From contig JAJFIU010000165.1 in the NCBI GenBank assembly GCA_021774695.1, positions 1-37,491 of the forward strand: DNA of 37,491 nucleotides, given 5' to 3'. Shown piece after piece: positions 1-7,502 of the stretch. Numbering within the stretch: position 1 is the stretch's first letter; the number at the start of each line of letters is the position of its first letter. A program made the position numbers and the translations under genes. A model generated the notes under the pieces. It saw nothing but the letters and a program-made list of their open reading frames with translations, was not told where the DNA came from and did no database searches. This stretch comes from Alphaproteobacteria bacterium (GTDB taxonomy: Bacteria; Pseudomonadota; Alphaproteobacteria; Sphingomonadales; Kordiimonadaceae).

Positions 1-1975
1 CGTAGGGTCGAAGCCGCGAGATAAACACCTGTCCGTTTTTGTTTGTTTGCCCCGCAGGGCGGTTGTCCCTCAACACACCGACACCTTCATAGTCACTCAC
101 CTTAACCAACGCAAAACTGTCGTCGACCGGGCTGGTCAAAAACTCCTCGCCCCCCAAGAAAACCATGCCACCCCTGAGGCCAACACGCGTGGTGTTTTTA
201 CCATTAAACTCGCTGTGATCCAGTGAGACAATACCCTTGCGCGTATCGTAACTTACCCCGGCCTGGATGCGTTCCTTGCCGTCAAAACTGGCCTCGCCCC
301 GATAGCTCAAACCGCCGTCACTGGCCGCACTACGATTGACACGGGCTGTACCGGTCCAGCGACCACCGCCCCGCTCAAGGGAGGTGCTTCCGGTGGTTCG
401 TTCGGCCAGACGGGCAGTGAAAACCAGAAAAATAGAGGTATCCTGCACTTCGCCGAATGAATGCGAAACATTGGCGGTGAGCGAACCAATGTCACCGACC
501 TGAACGCTATAGTTGGCGCTGGCCACCTGTAGATTGGGGCCTTGGCGTTCATCGACACGCAAGTAATTCAGAGAAAGAGAGCTACTTTCTGATACTTCGA
601 GACCAATATTAGCGCTGGTGCGCATGCGAGGCTCGCGTTCGCCGGCAATATTTCCCAGTCGTGTGAAGTCACCGGAAATCCATTCATTGGCGGCATTGAT
701 ACCCAGACTTTGCGAGTCCCAGTTGAAGTCAAGCTGGAACAGCGCACCGAGCTCGCCGTCCTGCATACTGAAAGCTGCCGCGCCCGACAAAATACCACCA
801 AAAGGGGCTTGCCAATCGATATAGGGGCCAATGCCCATGCGTTTTCCAGATAACTCGCCGTGAACGCCGCCAGTGAATTTTGAATTGAAACCCCGACGAT
901 AACTGCCCGCTATAAATGCTTCGCTATAATCATTGCTGCGGCTGCCATAATTCTTGCGCAGAAAACCCGCCTCGATCGAATATTCCTCTAAATCAGGGCG
1001 CAGCAAGCTCCGGCTGGCATAAAAAGGATGGCTCAAAATAGTCTCTCGTCCCAAAAGGTCACGAACCACTACCAAAAGATTGCCTGAACCGGTTATCACC
1101 GGCGGCTGCTCTATGGTGAAAGCACCTGGGTCCAGATCCACGCTCGCGCGGCGGATGCCATTGACAAAAATTTCAGCCGTAGAAGGTAGGGCAGCGCCGC
1201 CGCTTATAGTAGGCGTTGGGAAGCTGATAAAACCTGGCTGTAGACCAAAATCAGTGCCAAATTGTACACCGCCAAAGCGCACAGCGCGCCCCCAACCACC
1301 GTGCTGGGCAATGCTGTCGCCGAAACGCAGCCGTCGGCGTTTTTCCGGGCGGTCAATTGTCCAGCTGGTATCCAACCGCACAACCTTGGCATCACCGGTG
1401 AAGTCCCTTCCCGAAAGCGTTAGCGTGCCCGAACCATAGTTCGAGAACACACCGACTTCCGCCAATGTACCAAGAAACTCATTTGACCCGCTTTTTTCCG
1501 CCAGCAAATCATAGTTTAAAAAGGCTCCGAAGGGTGTAGGGTCGGCCGGTGGCAGTTGCCGTTCACCCGTTAACCGGTTCGAAGGGAAGCAGCTCGGCTG
1601 GCATGTGAGGGCTAGGTGCTGCCTTCCGGGGGCAAATTCAAACGAAAGCCCCGACACCGCAGACATGCGGACATAAGACCTGCCACGATAAGTAACGGGC
1701 TGTTGGTTGGGCTCGACCATCCCCAAACCAAAAAAAGCTTCTGCCTCAATGAAAAACTCCGTACCTTCAGCAAAAGCCGGAAAAATGCCATCGATTTCAA
1801 CGTTGTTGATACTGATGGAAACAAAATAGGTTTCTTGTTTGGGCTCAGGATCAACGGATAACCGCTGGGGCGGTGGCTGCTGCGCAGCCACCGTTTGAAA
1901 AGTTGGATATATAAGAAGTAGAGAAGTGGCCACCATTAAAAGCAACCACTTCCCGCACCGAGATTTATTTGCCAA
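1..1975 (-). CDS. Fimbrial outer-membrane usher (archaic chaperone-usher pilus), C-terminus beyond left edge
   Basis: About 650 codons stay open on the minus strand and run off the left edge. The product is a PapC/CsuD-type usher, the outer-membrane beta-barrel that receives chaperone-subunit complexes and exports the pilus. Visible features are an N-terminal usher domain with a paired-Cys patch (TCQPSC) and barrel strands typical of the family, including RLRFGDSIAQHGGWGRAV and FINGIRRASVDLDPGAF-like segments (here VNGIRRASVDLDPG) before the plug and barrel. Start choice: the first ATG is at 1936, but its leader lacks a basic n-region. A TTG at 1975, overlapping the chaperone stop, adds MANKSRCGKWLLL and makes a proper signal peptide ending near TVAA/Q. 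No strong ribosome site precedes either, which suggests coupling to the chaperone gene. Family identification is firm; the exact start is not. Confidence 0.88.
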   Translation of the reverse strand, partial: MANKSRCGKWLLLMVATSLLLIYPTFQTVAAQQPPPQRLSVDPEPKQETYFVSISINNVEIDGIFPAFAEGTEFFIEAEAFFGLGMVEPNQQPVTYRGRSYVRMSAVSGLSFEFAPGRQHLALTCQPSCFPSNRLTGERQLPPADPTPFGAFLNYDLLAEKSGSNEFLGTLAEVGVFSNYGSGTLTLSGRDFTGDAKVVRLDTSWTIDRPEKRRRLRFGDSIAQHGGWGRAVRFGGVQFGTDFGLQPGFISFPTPTISGGAALPSTAEIFVNGIRRASVDLDPGAFTIEQPPVITGSGNLLVVVRDLLGRETILSHPFYASRSLLRPDLEEYSIEAGFLRKNYGSRSNDYSEAFIAGSYRRGFNSKFTGGVHGELSGKRMGIGPYIDWQAPFGGILSGAAAFSMQDGELGALFQLDFNWDSQSLGINAANEWISGDFTRLGNIAGEREPRMRTSANIGLEVSESSSLSLNYLRVDERQGPNLQVASANYSVQVGDIGSLTANVSHSFGEVQDTSIFLVFTARLAERTTGSTSLERGGGRWTGTARVNRSAASDGGLSYRGEASFDGKERIQAGVSYDTRKGIVSLDHSEFNGKNTTRVGLRGGMVFLGGEEFLTSPVDDSFALVKVSDYEGVGVLRDNRPAGQTNKNGQVFISRLRPY

Positions 1976-2708
1976 CCGCCACGGTCTCTTGATAAATTCC
2001 CTGGTCGGTTGAAACAGTTAGCTCGACAGCATCCGGAATTGCCGATGTAACCGGACTGCTGGTATCCAACCGCCACGAGATGGTTGCGCCAGGCAACACA
2101 TATTGGTGCGTGTTTGTCTTAAACTCGAAATCCGCACCCATGGCCAACTGCACACCGCTGATCAAGGCATGCACGTTGCCGCGGTTTTTAACGGTCATCC
2201 ACAAACCGGCATCACCCCTATCTTCAAGACCCCAGTCAAGCGACGGCTGGGTGATTGTTGGGGGAGGTAGAAAAACTGGAACTCCAATGCGAACGGCAAC
2301 CTGAACACCTGTCTGCCCTTCTATGGGGGCGGGCGGAATTTCCTGAATAAACAATCTGAACGCACCTTCGGTGCTCCAGTCTCTTTGCATATCTTCAAGC
2401 CCAACCCGGATCACCTGGGTTTGGCCTGCGGGCACTGTGAACAATGGCGGGCAGGCTAGAATGCCTAAGTCTTCCGTGGAGCCATACACGTCGCTACCAT
2501 CAGCTTGCGACCAACTCATCAACTGCAGTTGAATAACCGCTTCGCTGGTGCCTTGATTTTCAATGCTAACCGCAACTACTTGTTCCTTTTCGGTAATTAT
2601 GACACGTGTTGGTCGGATGACAAGTGACGCTGCCGCGTTAGCTGCCCCTAATGGAAGCATTGAAGCAAAAAGCAAGAGTAGAACGCCGCCGCGAACATGC
2701 TGGCGCAG
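1965..2708 (-). CDS. Periplasmic pilus chaperone (PapD/CsuC-like), start uncertain
   Basis: The product is a periplasmic immunoglobulin-fold chaperone for the pilus subunits encoded upstream. The mature part begins at ASLVIRPTRVIITEKEQ and continues with the donor-strand region, RVGLEDMQRDWSTEGAFRLFIQEIPP and a conserved VRIGVPVFLPP, the signature of this family. A hydrophobic signal (GVLLLLFASMLPLGAANA) precedes it. There is no ATG, GTG or TTG between the end of the preceding subunit gene (stop 2735-2737) and this signal peptide. The given end uses a CTG at 2706-2708 as a placeholder; an ATA at 2727-2729 is another option. The same frame is open back to an ATG at 3233, but that stretch is antisensical and overlaps the subunit gene. 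Ends 11 bases inside the usher if the usher TTG is used. Confidence 0.8.
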   Translation of the reverse strand: MRQHVRGGVLLLLFASMLPLGAANAAASLVIRPTRVIITEKEQVVAVSIENQGTSEAVIQLQLMSWSQADGSDVYGSTEDLGILACPPLFTVPAGQTQVIRVGLEDMQRDWSTEGAFRLFIQEIPPAPIEGQTGVQVAVRIGVPVFLPPPTITQPSLDWGLEDRGDAGLWMTVKNRGNVHALISGVQLAMGADFEFKTNTHQYVLPGATISWRLDTSSPVTSAIPDAVELTVSTDQGIYQETVAVGK

Positions 2709-2734
2709 CGCCGGAAGCCGGTCGAATATTCGAG

Positions 2735-3202
2735 TTAAAAATCGATGGAAAGCACCGATATTTCCGTATCGCCCGCGGCTATTTTCTGTTCCTGAACGCG
2801 GGCCTTCTGTAGCATGAACATATCCGTTCGACCATTGCTGACCACTGCGATTGGACCTCGTGACGGATTTTGCACACCATTTGATGCAATCGAGGCAATC
2901 GTGCCAGAACCTTCGCTCAGGTCCACGCCGTAACGAGTGTTGTTGGTGCACAGAATTTCGACCGGCTGGCCAATCGGCACTGCTTCGCCGTTGATCCTGA
3001 TAGCGCATGTCGGCATCACCGTGACGCTGACCCCGATGCGCGCTGACGAACGGCGCTCGAACGGCGACTTCCTGTCCGGCGAGGATTTTGGCTCGGCGAT
3101 GACTTCGCTGGCCGCCATCGAATGATAACAAAGCCCGACCCAAACCACGGTCATAGCCTTCGAAGTTGTGTAGTTTAGAGCCGATTGCAGACGCTTTCGC
3201 AT
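2735..3202 (-). CDS. Minor pilus subunit, spore-coat-U/Csu type (probable)
   Basis: A 155-residue secreted protein between the major pilin and the chaperone, the position of csuA/csuB-type minor subunits. It starts MRKRLQSALN, has a hydrophobic stretch around residues 17-32 and a likely cleavage near residue 30-36. The mature part starts with a beta-strand pattern and a Cys pair (Cys66, Cys85) as in pilins: SVTVMPTCAIRINGEAVPIG. The end, ISVLSIDF, looks like a terminal beta strand. Ribosome site GGAGAAGG lies about 10 bases before the ATG. A better placed AAGGAGG precedes a different-frame ATG at 3233. Similarity to the SCPU family is weaker than for the neighbouring major pilin, so the precise role is inferred mostly from position. 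Confidence 0.68.
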   Translation of the reverse strand: MRKRLQSALNYTTSKAMTVVWVGLCYHSMAASEVIAEPKSSPDRKSPFERRSSARIGVSVTVMPTCAIRINGEAVPIGQPVEILCTNNTRYGVDLSEGSGTIASIASNGVQNPSRGPIAVVSNGRTDMFMLQKARVQEQKIAAGDTEISVLSIDF

Positions 3203-3265
3203 TGGGGAAAACCCTTCTCCACCATTGTGGCATACGTTCCTCCTTAATGATATACTCTAAACTAT

Positions 3266-3302
3266 TAACTAAAAGGTTACCGGCCTAATTAAAAAGTTAC
3301 CG
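3266..3302 (-). repeat. Short tandem duplication of the major pilin 3' end
   Basis: The 17 bases at 3286-3302 that encode the last residues and stop of the major pilin recur at 3266-3282 with 15 of 17 matches (period 20). On the minus strand each copy reads CGGTAAC(T/C)TTTTA(A/G)TTA. Probably a small slippage or recombination duplication. Confidence 0.6.
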
Positions 3303-3810
3303 TTACTGTTATCAAATCAGCGTAAGCGCCTGGCGTAACGCCTTGCAGCGCGGGGATTCGACCATAAACGGTAAGTGACTGGGCCGACCCGGTGCCGGTG
3401 CCCGAAACAGTGTCAACGCCGACGTTCTCTCCCCAAATGGTGGTACGGCCAGCCTCCTGGTACAGGGCATAATTCAGCGTATTTGCACCAAATTCCATAA
3501 CCCTCACGGTTGTCGTTGCGCCAGTTCCGGTGCCAGCATCCATGCCAACATCATACGTGGTGGTCAGGGTGCAAGTAACATCCATCGTGGTTGTCGCGTC
3601 TGTATTAGTGGCACTTAAGGGATCATAAGCTCCAAAGCCCAAATCCGTCGCCGTAACTGAACAGGCTTCGCCCACACTGGTGGTCACATTGAACGTATCG
3701 CTTTGTGCGTGCGCACTTGTGCTTCCAAGAGCCAACGTGATGCCAGAAACGAAAATCACCGCCAGCGGAACGCGGCAAACTCGAGCAAGTGTTTCATGCA
3801 AATTGATCAT
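3289..3810 (-). CDS. Major pilin, spore coat protein U domain (archaic/Csu-type pilus)
   Basis: A 173-residue secreted pilin. The signal peptide runs to about SAHA (residue 35). The mature protein is one SCPU domain: DTFNVTTSVGEACSV, LGFGAYDPLSAT, a second Cys in MDVTCT (Cys50 and Cys80, likely disulphide), YALYQEAGRTTIWG, GSAQSLTVYGRIPALQGVTPGAYADLITVTVTF. The C-terminal PGxYxDxxTVTVTF strand is the diagnostic subunit ending. The start at 3810 is chosen over an ATG 60 bases upstream because AAGGAGA sits six bases before it and the signal peptide starts there. It is the first gene of the pilus operon and by analogy with CsuA/B the rod-forming subunit. In Acinetobacter-like systems these pili promote attachment and biofilm. 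Confidence 0.9.
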   Translation of the reverse strand: MINLHETLARVCRVPLAVIFVSGITLALGSTSAHAQSDTFNVTTSVGEACSVTATDLGFGAYDPLSATNTDATTTMDVTCTLTTTYDVGMDAGTGTGATTTVRVMEFGANTLNYALYQEAGRTTIWGENVGVDTVSGTGTGSAQSLTVYGRIPALQGVTPGAYADLITVTVTF

Positions 3811-4239
3811 TTTTTGTCTCCTTAAATTTGTTCCTTCACTGGTTCTGCATTCAGTGCTTTGCTGAACCATTCAAAAACCGGGAACACAGCACCGGCCAAG
3901 TTCTCTAAACATGTCATTGCCGGACTTAAATTCCTCAATTTAAAGTTAATTTAACACACAGTTGGGCAGACGCTCTTGACGATGGTCAAATATTTAGATT
4001 CGTATTTTTTTACGGATTAACACTTTATCTTAATAAGGAAAAATCTTTTCAATAGTTACAGTTAGCACATACTTCAACAGCCATTAAGCTGTAAATTCTA
4101 TAAATTTTACGACAACTTATAATTGTAATTATACTACCAAAATAATTATTGATTTGGAATTTATCTTGGCTGAATTAAGCTTGTTATCGAACCCGTTGAA
4201 TCAATCGATAAAAATGAAAACTAACTGGAAGGTATTTCT
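3811..4239. promoter_or_regulatory. AT-rich divergent intergenic region
   Basis: A 429-base gap between the leftward pilus operon and the rightward metallohydrolase gene. It is clearly more AT-rich than its surroundings, especially 3940-4200, with poly-A/T tracts, and must carry both promoters. A small inverted repeat TTGAC-GATG-GTCAA is at 3976-3989. I see no convincing open reading frame or RNA gene in it. AT-rich silencer binding (H-NS/MvaT/Ros-like) is possible but unproved. Confidence 0.5.
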
Positions 4240-5172
4240 GTGTTTGCATCCCGCCTAGCAATGCTTGCATTGTCCCTGATTGCTTTCGCTTCCGGCGCGC
4301 AGGCGCAGGTTGTTTTGCCCGACTGGGACACGGTCGAGATCAAGACCCATCAAGTGTGCCCAAACATATATATGCTGGAAGGTTTTGGCGGTAATATCGG
4401 GGTTTACGTCAGCGAAGACGGACTAATACTGGTGGACGACCAATATGCGCCGCTTACGGAGAAAATACTCGCAGCCCTGGAAAAACTAAGCGACCAACCG
4501 GTAAAATATGTCCTCAATACCCATTGGCATCCTGATCACACTGGCGGCAACGAAAACTTTGGGAAATCTGGCGCGGTGATTATCTCCCACGATAAAACCC
4601 GCCAGTATCTTTTGGACTTTCACAAAGTACAATTAGCTAAAAATGAAACAGCCCACGCTCGCGGTGATATTCCCGTTTTAACTTCCCCCGTTCTAACATT
4701 CAATGACACGACAACCATCCATGCCGGCGGCCAGACCATCAAGGCGTTTCATGTTAATCCGGCGCACACAGACGGCGATATCGTGATCCAATTTGTTGAA
4801 GCCGATGTGCTGCATACCGGCGATACTTATTTTAATGGGTTTTATCCCTTCATTGACGTTCAACACGGTGGCTCAATTGACGGTATGATTGCGCTTTACG
4901 ACCAACTGATAGGGACGGCGGGACCTGACACAAAAATAATCCCGGGCCACGGCGATGTCGCTAACCGGGATGACATGCGCAGCTATCAGACAATGCTGAT
5001 AACAGTGCGCACCAGAGTGGCTGCCGCACTTGAGGCTGGTACTTCGTTGGAAGACTTAATCAGCGCAGAACCGCTCAAGGACCTTGATCCGGTTTTCGGA
5101 GGTAACCTGATTAAAGCGCACATGCTGCTTGGAATGGTCTACGGCGACCTGCAAAAACATCGCCAAAATTAG
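4240..5172 (+). CDS. Secreted metallo-beta-lactamase-fold hydrolase
   Basis: A 310-residue exported MBL-fold enzyme. The signal peptide MFASRLAMLALSLIAFASGAQA ends near residue 22. The complete dinuclear zinc site is present: His95-x-His97-x-Asp99-His100 (NTHWHPDHTGG), His176, Asp195 (HTGDTYF) and His237 (IPGHGD). Overall it resembles the SoxH/quinoprotein-relay-like or glyoxalase-II-like branch of periplasmic MBL proteins rather than a proven antibiotic-degrading enzyme, so the substrate is unknown. The start is GTG at 4240 with GGAAGG seven bases upstream; no in-frame ATG gives a signal peptide. Single gene: the mnmH gene converges on it 21 bases downstream. Confidence 0.88.
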   Translation: MFASRLAMLALSLIAFASGAQAQVVLPDWDTVEIKTHQVCPNIYMLEGFGGNIGVYVSEDGLILVDDQYAPLTEKILAALEKLSDQPVKYVLNTHWHPDHTGGNENFGKSGAVIISHDKTRQYLLDFHKVQLAKNETAHARGDIPVLTSPVLTFNDTTTIHAGGQTIKAFHVNPAHTDGDIVIQFVEADVLHTGDTYFNGFYPFIDVQHGGSIDGMIALYDQLIGTAGPDTKIIPGHGDVANRDDMRSYQTMLITVRTRVAAALEAGTSLEDLISAEPLKDLDPVFGGNLIKAHMLLGMVYGDLQKHRQN

Positions 5173-5193
5173 TAGGGCTTCTGCGGAATCGTG

Positions 5194-6315
5194 TCAGGCG
5201 AAGTGATCATGGGCCTTCCAGGACTTTTCCCGTACCCACGCCCGAATTTCAGGGCGGCTGCCACGAAACAGAATGGGCTGGCTTTTTTGAGCAAGCTGGT
5301 AATCATACATTGGGTCATAATAACCTGCCAGCAACGCTTCGATCCACGCTCTGTGGAGTTCAGTTTCGCCGTGTTCGCGCTGTGCATCAAGGGCCGCCTG
5401 CAACAAGGCATTAACTTCCTGGAACTTGAGGCCACCAAGCCGTTTGCGCACCCTATACAGGGCGCTGGTCAAAAATTCCACGAACCGATCAAAGGCCTGT
5501 TCATCGTCAACTTCCCTAAACTCCGTCAACAGCCCGGTAACATAATCGCGGTGGATAACATCGATGCGCGCTTCCAGCGGTTCCTCTACAATCACCAACG
5601 GCCAATTGGGCATTTGAGACGAAAAAGCAAGCGGCAGTGAAAGTTGTCCGATGCGGATACTTTCGTCTTCAACAAAAACCGGGCCCGCAGGGCATCTAGA
5701 AAGTTCGATAAGTTTGACAGCTAGACTGTTTTCGAAATCAATCTGACTAGGCTGGTCATCAGGCCGCCTGCCAAAACTTGAACCGCGATGATTAGCCAAT
5801 CCCTCAAGGTCTAGTGAATTCTCAATGCTGTTCAATAGCAGGGTTTTGCCGGTACCAGTGTGGCCGGCAACTACAATATAATCTCGGCTTTTTATCAGCC
5901 GTTCGGTTTCATCAATTAAAAAACGTCGCATGGCTTTGTAGCCGCCTGTCACCCGCGGATACTCTACTCCAGCTTCCTTCAGCCACATTTGCGCGATTTG
6001 GGACCGAAGTCCGCCTCGGAAACAAAATAAATACCCATTGGGGTTTTTGGCCGCAAAGATACGCCAAGCCTCTATACGCTGCGCTTTTGTGTCGCCCTGG
6101 ACCAGCCTGTGACCCATAGCAATCGCAGCTTCCTGTCCGTCGTTTTTATAGGTTATGCCAACTTGTTCGCGCTCAACATCGGTCATCAACGGCAGGTTAA
6201 CCGCCCCCGGAAATGAACCAGCCGCGAATTCGCCCGGTGCGCGTACGTCAAGAAGTGGAATATTGTCCAAAAACAGTTGGTTGTAATTCGCAGAATCAGC
6301 GCGGAAGTTGGTCAT
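5194..6315 (-). CDS. mnmH: tRNA 2-selenouridine synthase
   Basis: MnmH (SelU/YbbB) replaces sulfur by selenium at the wobble 2-thiouridine of tRNAs for Lys, Glu and Gln, through a geranylated intermediate, using selenophosphate. The 373 residues match the family length. A rhodanese domain (about 10-125) carries the catalytic Cys98 in GYLFCFRGGLRSQ, and a P-loop domain follows with Walker A GHTGTGKT at 151-158. The ATG at 6315 is five bases after the selD stop, so the two genes are one operon, and the partner enzyme SelD supplies the selenium donor. Confidence 0.96.
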   Translation of the reverse strand: MTNFRADSANYNQLFLDNIPLLDVRAPGEFAAGSFPGAVNLPLMTDVEREQVGITYKNDGQEAAIAMGHRLVQGDTKAQRIEAWRIFAAKNPNGYLFCFRGGLRSQIAQMWLKEAGVEYPRVTGGYKAMRRFLIDETERLIKSRDYIVVAGHTGTGKTLLLNSIENSLDLEGLANHRGSSFGRRPDDQPSQIDFENSLAVKLIELSRCPAGPVFVEDESIRIGQLSLPLAFSSQMPNWPLVIVEEPLEARIDVIHRDYVTGLLTEFREVDDEQAFDRFVEFLTSALYRVRKRLGGLKFQEVNALLQAALDAQREHGETELHRAWIEALLAGYYDPMYDYQLAQKSQPILFRGSRPEIRAWVREKSWKAHDHFA

Positions 6316-6320
6316 CTGGG

Positions 6321-7361
6321 TTAGGTTATCCTAACTAATGGACCGCAGCCACGGGGCTCGAGTTTGCCAATCGGCGCGAGGTCCAATCCGCTCGCCTTAA
6401 AACATGCAGCCAACTCGGCTTGATCGCCCGGCAAGGCCGCCACCAACAGGCCGCCACTTGTTTGCGGGTCACATAATATATGCTTCTGCTCGTCGCTTAG
6501 TTCGCTGGCTTTGTCGCCGTAACTATCGAAATTTCGCAGTGTGCCGCCAGGAATGCAGCCAAGCGCTAAATAATCTTTCACCGGACCAAGCGTCGGCACA
6601 GCATTGTAATCAATGGTGGCGCTCAGATTACTGCCTTCGCACATTTCAATCAAGTGACCCATGAGGCCAAAACCGGTAACATCGGTCATGGCAGTCACAC
6701 TGGAAACTGCTGCCAAGTCGGCGCCGATTTTATTTAGTTCACACATAACGTCCCGAGCTAAGGTTTCATGTTCAGGCTTGAGTTTTTTCTGCTTCTGCGC
6801 GGTTGTTAGTACGCCAACCCCCAATGGTTTGGTGAGGTAAAGCAGGCACCCCTCTGTTGCGGTATTATTCTGTTTAAGTTTACTGGTCGCCACTTGCCCG
6901 GTAACAGCAAGGCCAAAAATCGGTTCGGGCGCATCGATGCTGTGTCCGCCAGCCAGCATAATGCCCGCATCAGCGCAAGCGGTGCGACCGCCGTCAATCA
7001 CCTGCGCAGCCACCTCTGGCGGCAGTTTATCCACCGGCCAGCCTAATATGGCGATAGCCATCAACGGCGTGCCCCCCATGGCATAAATATCGCTGATAGC
7101 ATTGGTTGCAGCGATACGACCAAAATCAAACGGATCATCGGCAATAGGCATGAAAAAATCAGTTGTAGAGAGGATGACCTGCCCATTCCCAATATCGTAT
7201 GCAGCAGCGTCATCTCGGCTGGAATTTCCAACCAAAAGGCGTGGGTCAGGCGCGAAATTCAACTTGGTATGTAGGATGCTATCGAGAACCTTGGGCGCAA
7301 TTTTACAGCCGCACCCGGCACCATGACTATATTCTGTCAGCTTGATGCTGCTATCAGCCAT
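6321..7361 (-). CDS. selD: Selenide, water dikinase (selenophosphate synthetase)
   Basis: SelD makes selenophosphate from selenide and ATP. The N-terminal catalytic segment [16 protein letters not shown] contains Cys17 and Lys20, the residues needed for catalysis; there is no in-frame TGA, so this is the Cys and not the selenocysteine form. The 346 residues and the motifs [33 protein letters not shown] and DPQTSGGLL cover the whole family. First gene of the operon with mnmH. The pairing suggests selenium use for tRNA modification; nothing in the window shows whether selenoproteins (selA, selB, selC) exist elsewhere in the genome. Confidence 0.97.
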   Translation of the reverse strand: MADSSIKLTEYSHGAGCGCKIAPKVLDSILHTKLNFAPDPRLLVGNSSRDDAAAYDIGNGQVILSTTDFFMPIADDPFDFGRIAATNAISDIYAMGGTPLMAIAILGWPVDKLPPEVAAQVIDGGRTACADAGIMLAGGHSIDAPEPIFGLAVTGQVATSKLKQNNTATEGCLLYLTKPLGVGVLTTAQKQKKLKPEHETLARDVMCELNKIGADLAAVSSVTAMTDVTGFGLMGHLIEMCEGSNLSATIDYNAVPTLGPVKDYLALGCIPGGTLRNFDSYGDKASELSDEQKHILCDPQTSGGLLVAALPGDQAELAACFKASGLDLAPIGKLEPRGCGPLVRIT

Positions 7362-7502
7362 ACCTGTTCCATTTTGTTGTCTATTATTAGGCTGTCTTGC
7401 ATAGCACCGATATAGGTACAGTCAAAGGCGCGAGTTGGCTGAACTCACACCTTTTTTTGAAGCCATTTCCAGCAAAAAGGCCAAAAATTCTCGGCATCTT
7501 CT

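Noticed and set aside
2742-3233. N-terminal extension of the chaperone frame as a 422-residue protein
   Set aside because: Residues 1-160 are Arg-rich, show no family resemblance and put the signal peptide in the middle; the overlapping minor subunit frame has a signal peptide and pilin features. Kept only as a finding about the start problem.
3976-3989. Inverted repeat TTGAC-GATG-GTCAA as a regulator site
   Set aside because: Only five-base arms in an AT-rich gap, with no second copy found; chance is likely.
6321-7361. Selenocysteine form of SelD
   Set aside because: The active-site codon at residue 17 is a normal Cys codon and no in-frame TGA occurs.
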